A stretch of 64,000 nucleotides of DNA from Cryptomeria japonica (taxonomy: Eukaryota > Streptophyta > Pinopsida > Cupressales > Cupressaceae), in the NCBI RefSeq assembly GCF_030272615.1, contig NC_081412.1, positions 23,466,432 to 23,530,431 of the forward strand, written 5' to 3'. Shown piece by piece: positions 1 through 12,007 of this stretch. Under the pieces are notes generated by a model. It saw nothing but the letters and a program-made list of their open reading frames with translations. It was not told the DNA's origin and ran no database searches. Positions within the stretch are counted from its first letter, which is position 1; each line of letters opens with the position of its first letter. The position numbers and the translations under genes were made by a program.

Positions 1-1466
1 CCTCTTCATCATTAAAGCAGGATCTTTTGCCTCAAGCGGTTAAGTTTATATCACCGAGGACCTAGAGTTGCTTTGATACCAATTGATGGATAAAGATGAA
101 CAACTAAGGTCCTGACCGATACTGAGAGGGGTGGGGGGGGGTGAATCGGTACACATGAAAACTTCACAACATTTTATCATATTAAAATACAGCTGACTGG
201 TTGTCTTCACCACTGAGCATAACCATGGCTATACCGGTTAAGCACAGATACTTTAGGCAACATTCCACAGATCTCAAATCTTGATGACTACTTTACTGAT
301 ATAATCATGCATGATTTGTATCTACAATACCACAACCATTTAACACTGCTTGCATAACTAACTTAATCAGAAATACACAATCATCACATGAAAAACTCAC
401 AACCCATAACACAGAGATTTTTCATGTGGAAACCCAAATGGGAAAAACCACGGTGGGAATGAATACCCACAAGCTTGTTTTGAACTCTTTTGAAGTCTGC
501 TTTTTTAGGAGCCTAGTGCGGTTAAAGAATTTACAATAAGGTTCTATTAGGAACCGATCCTATTAGGGATCACCCAGTTAAGGGATGGCTATAAACCCTA
601 TTAAAGGTTGAAACCCTATTAAAGGTTACTTCACTAGAGGATTTAAAGAACTCAATAAACTTGAGTCACCTGGTTAGAGGATTTGCAACAAGCCTGTTAA
701 AGCTACCCGGTCAAGGGATTTTCCTTCTATTGAAATGGTTAGAAGTCAACAAGTAAAGCTTTGATCTGATAACAACACTACTTCCTAGGCAGATCCTTTT
801 CAGCTCCTTTCCTCTACAATCACACTCTGCAGTTTCCACACTCTAGTTTGGCAAGTATCTCAACATGCAGACACAAACACATCATTTGCCAACACAATCA
901 ATAACAAACATCATCGCCCTTATAGACAAAAATTAGGTCGTTAGCATAAACCCTAAACCCTAAACATTTTAGGTTTACAAATACAAGCGGTCCAATCCTA
1001 ACCATTAAATCCATTGGATAGAATAAAACAATCTAAGACAGATCTCAAGATATTCTGTATCGTCCAATCTTCACCGCATCTGGAAAATGGTAACCCATCA
1101 GGCGCTCTTCATACACCGCTCATAACATTGCACATTCCCAAGATAGGTATTCAATGAATTCAATCTTCACCATAAGATCCTCAAGGAAATTATTCACGTG
1201 CACATAGCTGATGTGGCATCTCGATCCTTATCCTTATTGTTCACAAAACACCATCGGTTGTACCACACAGGCCATACCGGTAACCCTAGAGCTGAACAGA
1301 GACTACCAATCGGTAGTCACACTTAGTGAACCCTGACACCGGTCCACTCCATCCCGATTGACCATAACCACTTCCAATCTTCATACTGGTGCATACTGAT
1401 TCCTGCTTGAGCACTTATTGATATCAATGACAACATACATTGTCACCAATTCATCAGATGCCAACA
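1..1466 (-). mobile_element. 5' end of a minus-strand Copia (Sirevirus-like) element
   Basis: A primer binding site complementary to initiator Met-tRNA lies on the minus strand at 70-81 (TGGTATCAAAGC), followed after a 2-nt gap by an LTR at 84-1466. Only about 70 bases of the interior are in the window; the rest lies to the left. The LTR abuts the reverse transcriptase of an oppositely oriented Copia element at 1467, so this element appears to have inserted into that one. The same PBS plus 'at' plus LTR layout recurs at 30644-30658. Confidence 0.75.
84..1466 (-). repeat. Copia 5' LTR (minus strand)
   Basis: On the minus strand it begins TGTTGGCATCTG and ends CATCA, giving the TG...CA termini of an LTR of about 1.38 kb. 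It contains the G-rich tract with GGTGAATC near 125-155 and the conserved block around 425-475 (AAACCCAAATGGGAAA, then ACCACGGTGGG). Both are shared with the LTRs at 2936-4360, 10482-12007, 24754-26175 and 30658-32094. The minus-strand CACCCCCC-CTCTCA stretch near the 3' end resembles grass Sirevirus LTRs as I remember them. Confidence 0.75.
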
Positions 1467-2602
1467 TGTTATAGGTACTAAATGGGTATATAGGAACAAA
1501 TTGAATGAAGATGGTGTTGTAGTTCGCACCCAGAGCATGGTATGAAAGACTTCATACACATCTAATTAAGATAGGCTTTCTGAGAACCAGTGGTGATAGT
1601 AACATATATCTCAAGTCGGAAGGAGATGAAATACTGGTCAGTGAAGTATTTATTGATGATATTATATTTGGAGGTAATGATGTCATGAGCAATAGTTTTG
1701 CAGATGAAATGAAAAATGAGTTTGAAATGTCTTTAGTAGGGGAAATAAAAAATTTCATAGGATTGCAGATACAACAAATGAAGAATGGTATTTTCATTAC
1801 ACAATCTAAGTATGTAAAAGAGGTTTTGAAGATATTTGGCATGAGTGACTATAAACCAGTTGGGACACCAATGGTTACAAGTTGTAAGTTGTCCAAGGAA
1901 GATGAATCTAAGTCTGTTGATGAGAAGGAATACAGGTCAATGATTGGAAAATTGCACTATGATGTTCACAATAGACCACACATAGCCCATGCGGTTGGCA
2001 TAGTTGCTAGATTCCACAAGAATCCTAAGGAGACACACCTGATAGCAACCAAGAGAATCTTTAGATATCTGAAAGGTACTGTTGACTATGGATTATGGTA
2101 TCCATATGGAGGAAACTTTGATTTGAAGGCATACACAGATGTTGATTGGGCAGGAAATGTTGATGATCGGAAAAGCACAACCAGTGCAACATTTTTTCTT
2201 GGAGGAAGACTTGTTTCATGGAGTAGTAAAAAGAAGAGTTATACTTCACAATCTACTGTTGAAGCTGAGCATGTTGCAGATTATATGAATTGCACATAGG
2301 CTATTTGGATGAGGCACATTTTGGAAGGTTTTAAGATGAAGATTTCATAACCTATAAAGATTTTATGTGATAACACAAGTGCCATAAATATTTCAAAGAA
2401 TCCTGTTTTGCACGCACAAATCAAGCACATTGAATTGAAGTATCATTTCTTAAGGGAAAAAGTTCAAAGAAAATATGCTATCTTAGAGCATGTTTCTACC
2501 AAGGAGCAACTTGCAGATATTTTTACCAAACCTCTGCATAAGACTACTTTTGAGTACCTTAGGAGTCAGTTAGGGGTTGTCCCTCTTCATGAAGTCAGTT
2601 GA
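1467..2602 (+). pseudogene. Copia reverse transcriptase / RNase H remnant
   Basis: This is the C-terminal part of a Ty1/Copia polyprotein. It starts inside RT with IGTKWVYRNKLNEDG (about 1470-1525). A deletion of roughly 280 bp relative to the copy at 27278-28327 follows, and the frame resumes at YERLHTHL. The catalytic stretch IDDIIFGG is present (about 1650), followed by YRSMIGKLHY, RNase H with DVDWAG and the tail ADIFTKPL. An in-frame TAG at 2297-2299 replaces a codon that is Gln in the minus-strand copy, and a TAA near 2347 replaces Glu. The element is therefore inactive. Its 3' LTR follows at 2936. Confidence 0.88.
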
Positions 2603-2680
2603 ACATGATGTTGACTGCATTAGTCCCTGAATAACTTGCAAAATTTTACAAGGGTTGATGTAGAAGTGGATGTATTCCAC

Positions 2681-2935
2681 AGGGGGAGCATCAAGTTGCA
2701 CTATGTTGTTGATGCACAGTGTAAATTTGGCATTACATGTTTTACTTTCAATTAGGCATTGTTGTCAAAGGGGGAGAAGAATTATGTGATTATGGGAAGG
2801 AAAACCAGTGACAGACTGAAGACAGAGAGAGCATGTGAATAATTGGTAATGTAAACCAGGATTCCTTTTCACAATCACAACAACAAAGCAATGGTGTTGA
2901 TATTTTGTATTGTCATCAATGCCAAAGGAGGAGAT
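2681..2935 (+). promoter_or_regulatory. Multiple polypurine tracts before 3' LTR
   Basis: Three purine runs precede the LTR: AGGGGGAG at 2681, AAAGGGGGAGAAG at about 2768 and AAAGGAGGAGATT at 2924-2935. The last directly abuts the LTR start TGTTGG. Repeated polypurine tracts ending in GGGGGAGATTG are a known trait of Sireviruses. The minus-strand relative has the same arrangement next to 26176. Confidence 0.7.
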
Positions 2936-4360
2936 TGTTGGCATTTGCATGAAGATTGCATTAATCATATGTTATGTTGTCATTGATGTCAATTGAACTG
3001 GTAATGACATTAATGATGTTGTTGATATTGTTGTTATTGTTGATATTGTCTTATAACCGGTAGTAAGAGATTTGTGAAGGTTATTGTAAACCGATATGTA
3101 AGTTTGTGAGTTGAACCGGTAATCGGAGTAAAAAGTTAAACCCTTTCTATGTTATGTAACCGGTAAACCCTACCAATTGTTTTTGTTAAACCTAACCGAT
3201 TAAGGTTGTTGAATTGGTTATGTTGGTTGAGCGGTAATGATGGTGACATGTAAGGTCATTGTAGGAAGATAAGTTCAAAACGTTTTGGTGCATTTGTTTG
3301 TCTAGGGAATGAAAAAAATGTATTGCATCTAATGCAAAACGCATGATGAGTTACTGATCTCGATGAAGCGGTAATCAAGGAGTGGTTGAGGTTTTCTTGA
3401 TTCATGTGTAGATATTGCTATTAAATCCAACGGTCATGCTTATACCGACTTGTTTGTAATCTCGATGAGAGGATTAGATTTTTGTTGTGTTACCAACCTA
3501 ATTGATTTGTATTTAAGGTCGATGAAGTTGTTTTGTTTAGTGTTGGCAAGAGTTGGCAGAAATCACTTGAGTGTGTGATTGCCGAACTGGAGAATGAGTC
3601 TACAGTTTGAGTAAAGGCAGATAGAAGCTTAAATGGATCTGATCAAGAAAATGTAGTGCTATTCAGGCAGATCAAGAAAATCCTATTGTTTTGTAACAAT
3701 TACAGCATAATTGAAATCCCCTAACCGGGTAAGCTCTAACAAGATTGGTTACTTATTAAATCCTCTAACAAGGTGGTCCATTAGATTGGATTTTCAAATC
3801 CTCTACTGAGGTTACTCGTTACAAGGTATTTGCTTCTAACAAGGCATTTGTAGTCAATCCCTTAACCGGGGGATTCCTAACATGATCAATTCTCTACAAG
3901 ATTTTTGTAAAAGCTTTAACAGGCTTGGTTCCTAACAGGGCGAACTTCAGAAGAGTTCAGATATTATCTTGTGAGTCTCATCTCACCGTAGTTTTTACCT
4001 ATTTGGGTTTTCCACATATAAATATTTGTGTCATGTGGTGAATGTTTTTGTGGTTACAATCTTATGATTGATTTGATTAACTATTTCTGATAAGGCATGA
4101 TAACCAAATGCATTAAGAAGTGGAGTATTGACATATGATAAAGCATTTGGATGTTTACAAGTTAAATTATGTTTACTGTTAAGTTGTTGTAACAGTCAAC
4201 CGGTATTCTTATGAGTATTGATCTTGACAGTGGTATTCCATTGATAAGATTACTTTGCATGTTTGAGTTTGGGAAGTTTGTATCAGTTTTTCTAGTTACT
4301 GATTCATTCCCCCTCTCTCTCAGAAATCTACCGGATACTTATTCTTTCATCATACCATCA
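2936..4360 (+). repeat. Copia 3' LTR (plus strand)
   Basis: It begins TGTTGGCATTTGCATG directly after a polypurine tract and ends CATACCATCA. The two minus-strand LTRs at 24754-26175 and 30658-32094 match it along their length in reverse complement. It contains several AACCGGTA-type palindromes in its first 300 bases and the conserved GGGTTTTCCAC block near 4005. Length is about 1.43 kb. It belongs to the plus-strand remnant at 1467-2602; the 5' LTR is not in the window. Confidence 0.85.
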
Positions 4361-5352
4361 TTCTTCTCTCTTCTCATGGAGCCATGTCCTCCACAAATTT
4401 GTTGCCTCCTCAAAATCCTCCTTCACTCAATACTCCTCATATCATCACTCTTCAATCTTCTCCTTCCTCTTCTAATGGGATTCAACCCACCATATTGCAA
4501 CCTCCTCCAACTAATTCTCCACTTAATACTCCTCACTTTCTCACATTTCTTGATTCCTCTTATTTGTTTTGGACCACCATTCTCTAACCTTCCCCACCAA
4601 AAAATATTCTCCCCTAACTACTAAATCTATACATTCAACATATTTATGGAAATTAAGGATTTCCCTCTCGAGCACTACTCTAGACTCCTCCATCATCAAT
4701 TCCTTCTCATACATCTACCAACTCATCTACATACACCTCTCCTTCCTTATATTCCACAATATCTTTCTCTCCACTCTTTTCTACAATAATTTATTCACCA
4801 TCATTTTCTGTTGCAACCTCACTCAACTTCATCCATGTAACTTCTTCTCTATTTATATTTTCTCTCTTTTTCTTCTTTACCTTTCATTGCAATTTACTTT
4901 TTCACTTCGTCCATGTCTTCAACAAGGCATGCTTCAATCTCTTCTTATTCCTCTTCCTATACAAGTACAACTTCATCTATGAATATATACCAACTTCATC
5001 TATGAACAAATATTTATCAAGAAAAGGATGGGATTCAACCCTACTATCATTTCATTTGTTTTCCTCCTTTGCATATTTATTGTGGTCTCCTTCAAACCCT
5101 TCAACATGATATTATTATCGTTAATTTAAACCTTATATATTCATTCTCTCATGATAAGAACTAAAATTAATAAAACCTATTCAATGGCTAATCTCATACT
5201 TGTCCTCTTTATGTACAACTTTATACACATACACCTTCACAATGTGAAAACTCTTTATTTTGCAACAACCCTCTCTCACATACACCTTCATGCACTCATC
5301 AAATCTAAACTTCAAATACCATGGTATCTATAGTTATAGGTTCCTCTCATAA
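4361..5352. other. Pyrimidine-rich DNA, nothing recognised
   Basis: This stretch between two LTR elements is strongly C/T-rich on the plus strand. It gives Ser/Pro/Leu-rich open frames such as 4384-4587 that look compositional. I see no domain, terminal repeat or RNA gene. It continues logically at 14503, the other side of the chromovirus insertion. Confidence 0.6.
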
Positions 5353-6777
5353 TAATGCAAAGGGAAATAGAACAACTCAAACCACTCACCACAACCCTAT
5401 AAGATTATGAGATCATTTAGAATTATAACCCCTTCAACCCATGTTACACCCGAGCTCCTAATTGACAAGAAAATGTACTTCTTGGGGCAGAAAAACCTTA
5501 ACACCTTTACCCAATGGAAATAATGACTTGGACATGTTTGAGACACTTATAACACCTTAAAAATAACTTACCTTGACTTGACAATGCTTGAGAGACAATA
5601 AAATGGTGTCTTGCACCTACCCAGGTAACCAGGGTCTTAACCAATTGAGAACAAAGAGACACAAAGGTTTTTAGAAGGTTTTACAAAGGACTTCTATGAC
5701 TATCCTAAAACAATGACAATTTTAGGCTTCACAAACAACCTTTCCCCACACAAGTTCCACTCCAATGACCACCCCAATATCCAAATCAGAGAACCAAAAC
5801 TTGTATTCAGCCTCTAAAAGTACCTTTCCATCATATTTATGCATCCAAGGGGTTAATTTATTCTATTGTTCTACTTATTTCAGCCTTAAGCCACTTTCCT
5901 AGGCCTCTCACATAGAGATGTCAAGCCTAGGACATCAAATAACTTCTTGCCAACTCCTCATTCTTCCATGAAAAAAAATCAATATGAAATTACCTACAAA
6001 AAACTAACATTCGACCAAAAATCATAATTTTCCCATAGTGGACATGGGAGTTATTTAAATTTTTGTGTCCAAACACTAGGTAAGGAGGGTTTCTGGACAC
6101 TGTTTACAAAAAATCAATATCTCACTCCAAACTCAATGAAATGAGCCCAAACCAAAGCCAAATGAAATTTATCTTTCCCTAATTTCCAAAAATGTCATGT
6201 GTAGGTCATGGGGATCCGTAAAACTCTGTACAAATTGATTGTTCTGTAGAAAAATGTGAGAAAATTGCAGAAATCAGAGTTATTTTATTGAATTTTCACC
6301 ATCCAAAGTGTCAATAACTTTGCCTCGACCAAGGGGAGGCAAATTTAAATAATTTTACACCATCCCAACCAAATTCCAAACACTTTTTGAATTAGTTAGC
6401 TGTTGGGATTCAATTTGACACAAAAATTGTCAAAGTTGTTAATGCAACTTTTGAGCAATTTGACAACTTTTCTTCAAACGGCCAATATGACTCAAAACTC
6501 ACTTCTAATCACTTTTCCATATCAAAATGAACCTATATAGACCAAAAAAATCATCTATAACCATTTATGACCCCCTTGGAATGGCTTGACCAAGGTTGAC
6601 CCAATCAGGACCTAGTATGACTACAAGGCTTGGATGGAGTCAAAACCATACAAAATGATTACAGATGACTAGAAACAACATGAAATGGTCCATAGGAACT
6701 TATTACATTAAAACAAAACAAAAACCATCACAAGGCAACTTGTGACCAATAATGAGATCCCAGGTGCTTCGACACCA
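5353..6777 (-). repeat. Chromovirus 3' LTR
   Basis: It aligns along its length with 13000-14502: both carry 'aacaactcaaaccactcacc' near the left end and 'aataatgagatcc' near the right end. On the minus strand it starts TGGTGTCGAAGCACC. The terminal TGATGCAG seen in the other LTR is mutated here to TAATGCAA. It differs from its partner by many substitutions and small indels, so the insertion is old. Confidence 0.85.
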
Positions 6778-6799
6778 TACACTTAGGGGTAGAAAGAAC

Positions 6800-6994
6800 T
6801 CAAGTTCCTTGAGGAACCAGGTTTGCTACAAAAGTACCATGCATTCTAATGTCTTCTTCAGTAATCCATGTGGCATCAAAATCAGGTAGGCGACACCATT
6901 TGACAAGGTACTCGTTGTAGGTATTTCTCCTAGTCGTTTTCACCTCCTTGGTGTCCAATATACACTCAAGTTGTAAGGGTTGGCTAGGAGGCAA
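6800..6994 (-). pseudogene. Chromodomain at integrase C-terminus
   Basis: The minus-strand translation reads ECILDTKEVKTTRRN, then YLVKWCRLPDFDATW and ITEEDI. This is the ILD-x-R-x(n)-YLVKW-x(5)-ATW pattern of chromovirus chromodomains, which in other elements target integration to modified histones. It ends at a stop about 20 bases inside the 3' LTR, as expected for the end of pol. The alternative of a host chromodomain gene is unlikely given the position. Confidence 0.85.
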
Positions 6995-7016
6995 ACCCTT
7001 AACTCAATCATCATCT

Positions 7017-8168
7017 TCATTTGATGTAATACCTACATACTGAACCTACAACCACAAAGCCTTTATATGTAAATAAATTAGAAACATTAAAGATTGGAGA
7101 AATTTCTAGACTCAGAGGTAGTTCAATTTCATATGCATTTTGTCCAAACTTGTGCACTATCATGCATGGTCCTATCTTCCTCATCAGTAACTTGGTTGGT
7201 TGGCTCTTTGGGAGCCTATCCTTCTTCAGATGAGCCAACACCAAATCTCCAACTTAAAATTGCACATCTCTCCTTTTTTCATCAACCCTTTCCTTGTACT
7301 TGTCTACATTCTTTTGTAGAGTCTCCTTGACCTGGTGATGAATATCCTTCATGGTTATGGAAAAGTCTTCTCCTTGTGCACTGCTTCTATCAAACCTTTT
7401 CAGATCTATGAGTTCCAAAATACCTCTAGGATGCATACCATAGACTATCTCAAAAGGACTCTTCCTTGTGCTTCTATTTGTAGAGTCATGAAAAGAATAC
7501 TCTACCTGTGATATGATCAATTCCAAGCCTACCCATGTTCCTTGGTTAGACACATCAAAAGGTTGCCTAAGGATATATTGACCACCTTAGTTTGGCCACC
7601 AGTCTGAGGGTGATATGCTGAACCAAAGGAAAAATTGGTTCCAAGCTTTTTCCACAAGGTTCCCCAAAAATGGCCCACAAACTTGGAGTCTCTATATGTG
7701 ACAATGCTGAGGGGTAAACCATGGATCTAAACAACTTCTTTGAAGAACAACCCTACCATGTGAGAGGAATTATTATTGTATTTAAATGGAAAGAAATGTA
7801 CCATCTTATTAAACCTATCTACCACCACAAAGATGCTATCAAAACCCCTTTGAGTCCCAAGTAGACCCAACACAAAATCCATACTCACTTTCCCATAGTC
7901 TACTAGGATTTGGGAGTGGTTGATATAGACCAACATTAGTGGAGGTTGCCTTAGCCCTTTGACAAATGCCACAACCTTCCAAAAACTTCCTAACATCTTC
8001 CTGCAACTTAGGCCAAAAATAGAACTGTTTCACTTGATATAAGGTCTTGTCAAGACCAAAATGTGCCCCCAAGCTTCCACTATGCTTCTCCTTTATGGTA
8101 TTTTCCCTCATTGAGCATTTGGGAGCACATAATTGACTCCCTTTAAACAACAATCCATCCTGCAACAA
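7017..8168 (-). pseudogene. Gypsy integrase, frameshifted
   Basis: Segments in several frames cover the integrase. [18 protein letters not shown] and GICQRAKA belong to the HHCC zinc-binding region (about 7930-8090). SMDFVLGLL and [15 protein letters not shown] belong to the catalytic core (about 7770-7890). SPFEIVYGMHPRG lies near 7420. YKERVDEKRRD and KIGPCMIVHKFGQNAYEIELP come from the C-terminal region leading into the chromodomain. The frame changes at least three times, so no intact enzyme is encoded. Confidence 0.85.
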
Positions 8169-9845
8169 ATACTCGGAATATTCATTATGACATGAATCAG
8201 CAAATTGATGGCAAACCCCATATCCTCCTTGAAATCAACATCATCCTTGTAGATATCTTTAAGGGAATTAAACCCCATGCTTTGTAATTGTACTTCTTGT
8301 ACAAAAAGTGTTATCCTTCTAAGAGAATCTACTACTTTATTGTCTTGACCCTTCTTATGTTTTATGGTGAAGGTGTAGGCTTGAAGATACTCCACCCACT
8401 TCATATGCCTATGGTTTAGCTTATCCCATCCATTCAGAAAACTCAATGCATGATTGTTAGTATAAACAACAAATTCTCTTGGTAATAAATAGTGTCTCCA
8501 CTTCTTTAGGGACTGCACCATAGCATACGAATCCAAGTCATATGATGAATACTTTCTTTTTGCAACATTTAATTTCTCTGAGAAGAATGCCACTGGTCTG
8601 CCTTCTTGGCTTAGTACTACCCCTATGGCCTGGTTGCTAGCATCACATTCAATGTTAAAAATATTGTTAAAATCAAGGAGAACAAGTATAGGTTGATGTG
8701 CCACCCTTTTCTTCAAGTATTCAAAATCTCTATCAGCCTTACTAGTCCAAGAAAACTTACATTTTCTCCCACCTTTAATGGTATCTATCATAGGTGCACA
8801 AATATTACTAAAATTATTTATGAACTTTCTATAGAAACTAGCAAGCCCATGAAAAATTATAACATCACCAACTGACCTTGGGGTTGACCAATTAAGAATG
8901 GCTTCTACCTTAGAAGGATCCATTTTCAAACTTCTCTTGGAAATGACAAAACCAAGGTACACATTTGTCCAAGTTGATCATGAGTTTCTGCTCATGTAAC
9001 CTTCTAAGAACCATGTCGAAATGCTGCAAATGTTCTTCTTTTGACTTGCTAAACACAAGTATGTCATCAAGATAAACAACAACAAATTTACCAATAAAGG
9101 GCTTTGACACCTCATTCATTGGGCGCATAAAGGTACTAGGAGCATTTGATAGCCCAAAGGGCATCATCATCCATTCATAAACACCTTCATTGGTCTTAAA
9201 GGCAATCTTCCACTCATCTCCCTCTCTGATCCTTATTTGATGATAACCGCTCTTGAGATCAATCTTGGAAAAGTAACATGCCCCTCCTAGGCAATCCATT
9301 AGGTCTTCAATTATTGGCATTGGAAATCTATATCTAATTGTGATCCTATTAATTGCTCTTGAATCTATACAAAGTCTCCATTTACCATCCTTTTTGGGTG
9401 CTAGGACAGTTGGAACAACACATGGACTCAAACTCTCCCTTACTAGCCCCTTATCTAACAACTCTTGGACTTGTTTTGCAATTTCTTCATTTTGGGAGGG
9501 TGTCATTTTGTAGGTAGCTTTGTTAGGTAATCTTGCACTAGGTATAAGGTCTATGTGATGGCTTATATTTCTGATTGGTGGTAGGGAGTTAGGAAACTCC
9601 TCAACTACAATGCCTTTATACCTCTCTAGCATGTTTTGGACTTCTTTGGGAATAGCTTTCTCCTTGTTTGTTGTCAAAACTAATTCATTTTTGGGCTTCA
9701 AAATCAGGGCAAACCCTTGACCACCCTCCTCCTTCAAAGTCCTCAAAAATTCCTTCTCTCCTACCATCATGACACTAGATCCCTCATGATTAGGCTTATC
9801 TTCTTCTAGTAGGGGTTTGAGAGAGATATTTACTCCATCTTTCAA
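8108..9845 (-). pseudogene. Gypsy reverse transcriptase and RNase H
   Basis: RT motifs on the minus strand in order: YKMTPSQNEEIAKQVQELL, KKDGKWRLCIDSRAIN, FSKIDLKSGYHQIRI, MPFGLSNAPSTFM and the catalytic VVYLDDILVFS. A frame change near 8960 leads to YLGFVISKRSLKMDPSKVEAI, then RNase H with FNIECDASNQAIGVVLSQ and VYTNNHALSFL. The last motif has TNN where Gypsy RNase H usually has TDH, so a catalytic Asp appears lost. RT itself is well preserved over about 300 codons. Confidence 0.92.
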
Positions 9846-9896
9846 AATGACATAGGTATTTCTTTCCCCATCATGCTTGGCCTTCCTATCAAATTG

Positions 9897-10154
9897 CTAA
9901 GGTCTACCAAGAAGAAGGTGGCATACATCAATAGGGATGATGTCACATAGGATCTTGTCTTTGTAGGATCCAATATTGAACTCCACCAATGATTGTTCAT
10001 TCACCAACACCTGCTGCCCCTTATTGAGCCATGGCACTTTATATGGGTTAGGATGGGGAACTCTTTTTAAATTCAACTTTTCTACCATTTCTAGGTCTAC
10101 AAGATTATTAGTAGAACCTAAGTCAACAATCACCTTACACACTTTACCTTGCAC
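9897..10154 (-). pseudogene. Gypsy aspartic protease
   Basis: The minus-strand frame carries KVIVDLGSTNNLVDLEMVEKL followed by HLLLGRP. The usual Gypsy motif is D-S-G-S-[TS]-NN, so the active-site triplet reads D-L-G and the protease is probably dead. HLLLGRP matches the typical C-terminal (I/L)LGRPW of these enzymes. It lies between gag and RT as expected. Confidence 0.82.
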
Positions 10155-10481
10155 TTTGCAATTGATTCGGAAGAGTGTTTTCCTTTAAGGGGTTCTTTGA
10201 TAACCAGTACCTTGAGCAATGTCCTCCTAAGAATCAAAGATTCTCTAACTTTTGATGTAACAGTCACCATAGGTGAAGTCACACTCCCTTTATCCTCTTG
10301 CACTAGTTGGTTTCTCCTTTCTTCTCCATGAGAACTAGAGGCTTTTTTTTCAGGACAATTGAAGGCAGGATGCTCTACTTGATTGCAATTATAACATCTA
10401 TCAGTGAAGGTGCTTGAACCTCTTCCCGATCTATCGAATCTTCGTCTTCCATTCGGTCTCCTCCGTCTAAAACTGTTATTA
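10155..10481 (-). pseudogene. Gypsy gag C-terminus with zinc knuckle
   Basis: An Arg-rich stretch (RRRRPNGRRRFDRSGRG) is followed by CYNCNQVEHPAFNC, a CX2CX4HX4C zinc knuckle typical of nucleocapsid. Its N-terminal half is displaced to 12008 and beyond by the LTR inserted at 10482-12007. Confidence 0.82.
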
Positions 10482-12007
10482 TGAGGATCCAATAACTACT
10501 GAGAGGGCAGGGGGGTGAATCAGTAGTTAAACAACTCTGATAATAATTAAAAAAAACACTTCAAAAATTAGTACTGGTAACTGATCAAACAATCTTCAAA
10601 CCATATTTACGAAAATATTACCAGTAGTTGCTTAAGTGTTCATCATTAAGAAAACATAGTAAAGACATCAAATGAATAACTCAACAATCCATCCACAACA
10701 TGAACACAAATATTTTTCATGTTGAAACCCAAATGGGAAAATCCACGGTGGGGATTAGCACCCACAAAATATTTGCACTCTTTCGAAATGCACCCGGTTA
10801 AAGGCCTAGCCCAGTTAGGAGCTTTACAATTTGCCCGGTTAAGAGAAGACCTTGTTAGGAGTCACCCAGTTAAAGGATTTCACCTTAGCCTTGTTAGGAG
10901 ATCTACCCTATTAGGAGTAACCTTGTTAGAGGATTTTAAACTCAAGCTAACGAGCTACCCGATGAAGGGATTTTACAAATAAGACCTGTTAGGATCTACC
11001 TTGTTAAGTGATTTTAGACTGCTGTAACTATTAGGGAGCAACATGGAAAATGATCTGATCACAATACTTCCTTGCTTGCTAGTACAGATCCATTTCAGCT
11101 CAATCTCTGCTTCACACATGCAGACTCTTCAATCCGGTTCGACAAACTCTTCTTTTTAAATCAGTGACACGAAATCTCTTCTAAAACTCGTCCTAAATAC
11201 ACTTTTCAACTAGGTCGGTTACATAACCCTAACTACATTCAAAGTACATTGAATTTACATTTCAGATCATTATAGATCATTACAAATCATTTACAGATCA
11301 ACAAATTTCAAGACAATTTCCACTATTGAATGATCACCGCTCATCACCGTACATCGCTTTGATAAGCAATCAAACCCTTGTCACATTCTGCTAAGCACTT
11401 TATTGTTTTCAAAGAAATCCGATCCTTGCACACACTTAAAAGCAATCTTATCATCACACATTATTTCTGACACATCATTACTAAGTTATGAACATGATAA
11501 ATCCACTGCCAAACCATAAATCATTACCGGTTAAAGATCTGTTTCCGGTATACATTCTTCTTCATAGAGTTTATGAGATTCAGTCATAACTCACTCAATA
11601 TATTGAATTTTCTGATGTGGTTGCAATCACAGGCTCATGCCAATTTCATAAACATATATTCCATACCGTAACACCTAACTCTTCACCAATCGTCTAGACC
11701 AGTGTCTTGATCATCGCATTGTTCTTGCTTACCGGTATATTGCAACTTAGCAGTTTTGTTGTCTAACACATTCCTCTACCGGTTAGGCTTTACTGGTAGG
11801 CCTAGATGACTTAGATGACTCAACAAACATGGTTACCACAATGACAACACAAATAAAGTCATCAAACAACTTACAATTATATCATCATCATCTAGCCAAC
11901 GATCTCCATCAACTTTACCAACTTTATCGGTCATCTTTTCATCTCATCATCAATTATGTTCAATGCCAATAATCTCTCCATTATTGTCTTCATCAGATAT
12001 GCCAACA
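10482..12007 (-). repeat. Copia-type solo LTR inserted in Gypsy gag
   Basis: On the minus strand it starts TGTTGGCATATCTGATG at 12007 and ends near 10482, with GGTGAATCAG next to a CCCTCTCAG tract as in the other Sirevirus-like LTRs. The block AAACCCAAATGGGAAA with CCACGGTGGGG lies at 10725-10755. No PBS, PPT or coding interior accompanies it. Gag sequence lies on both sides (up to 10481 and from 12008), so it is a solo LTR. Flanks tatta and gtatg do not form a clear target duplication. Confidence 0.75.

Noticed and set aside
4211-4982. Plus-strand Ser/Pro/Leu-rich open frames
   Set aside because: They follow from C/T-rich sequence and the first overlaps the LTR end; no motif supports a protein.
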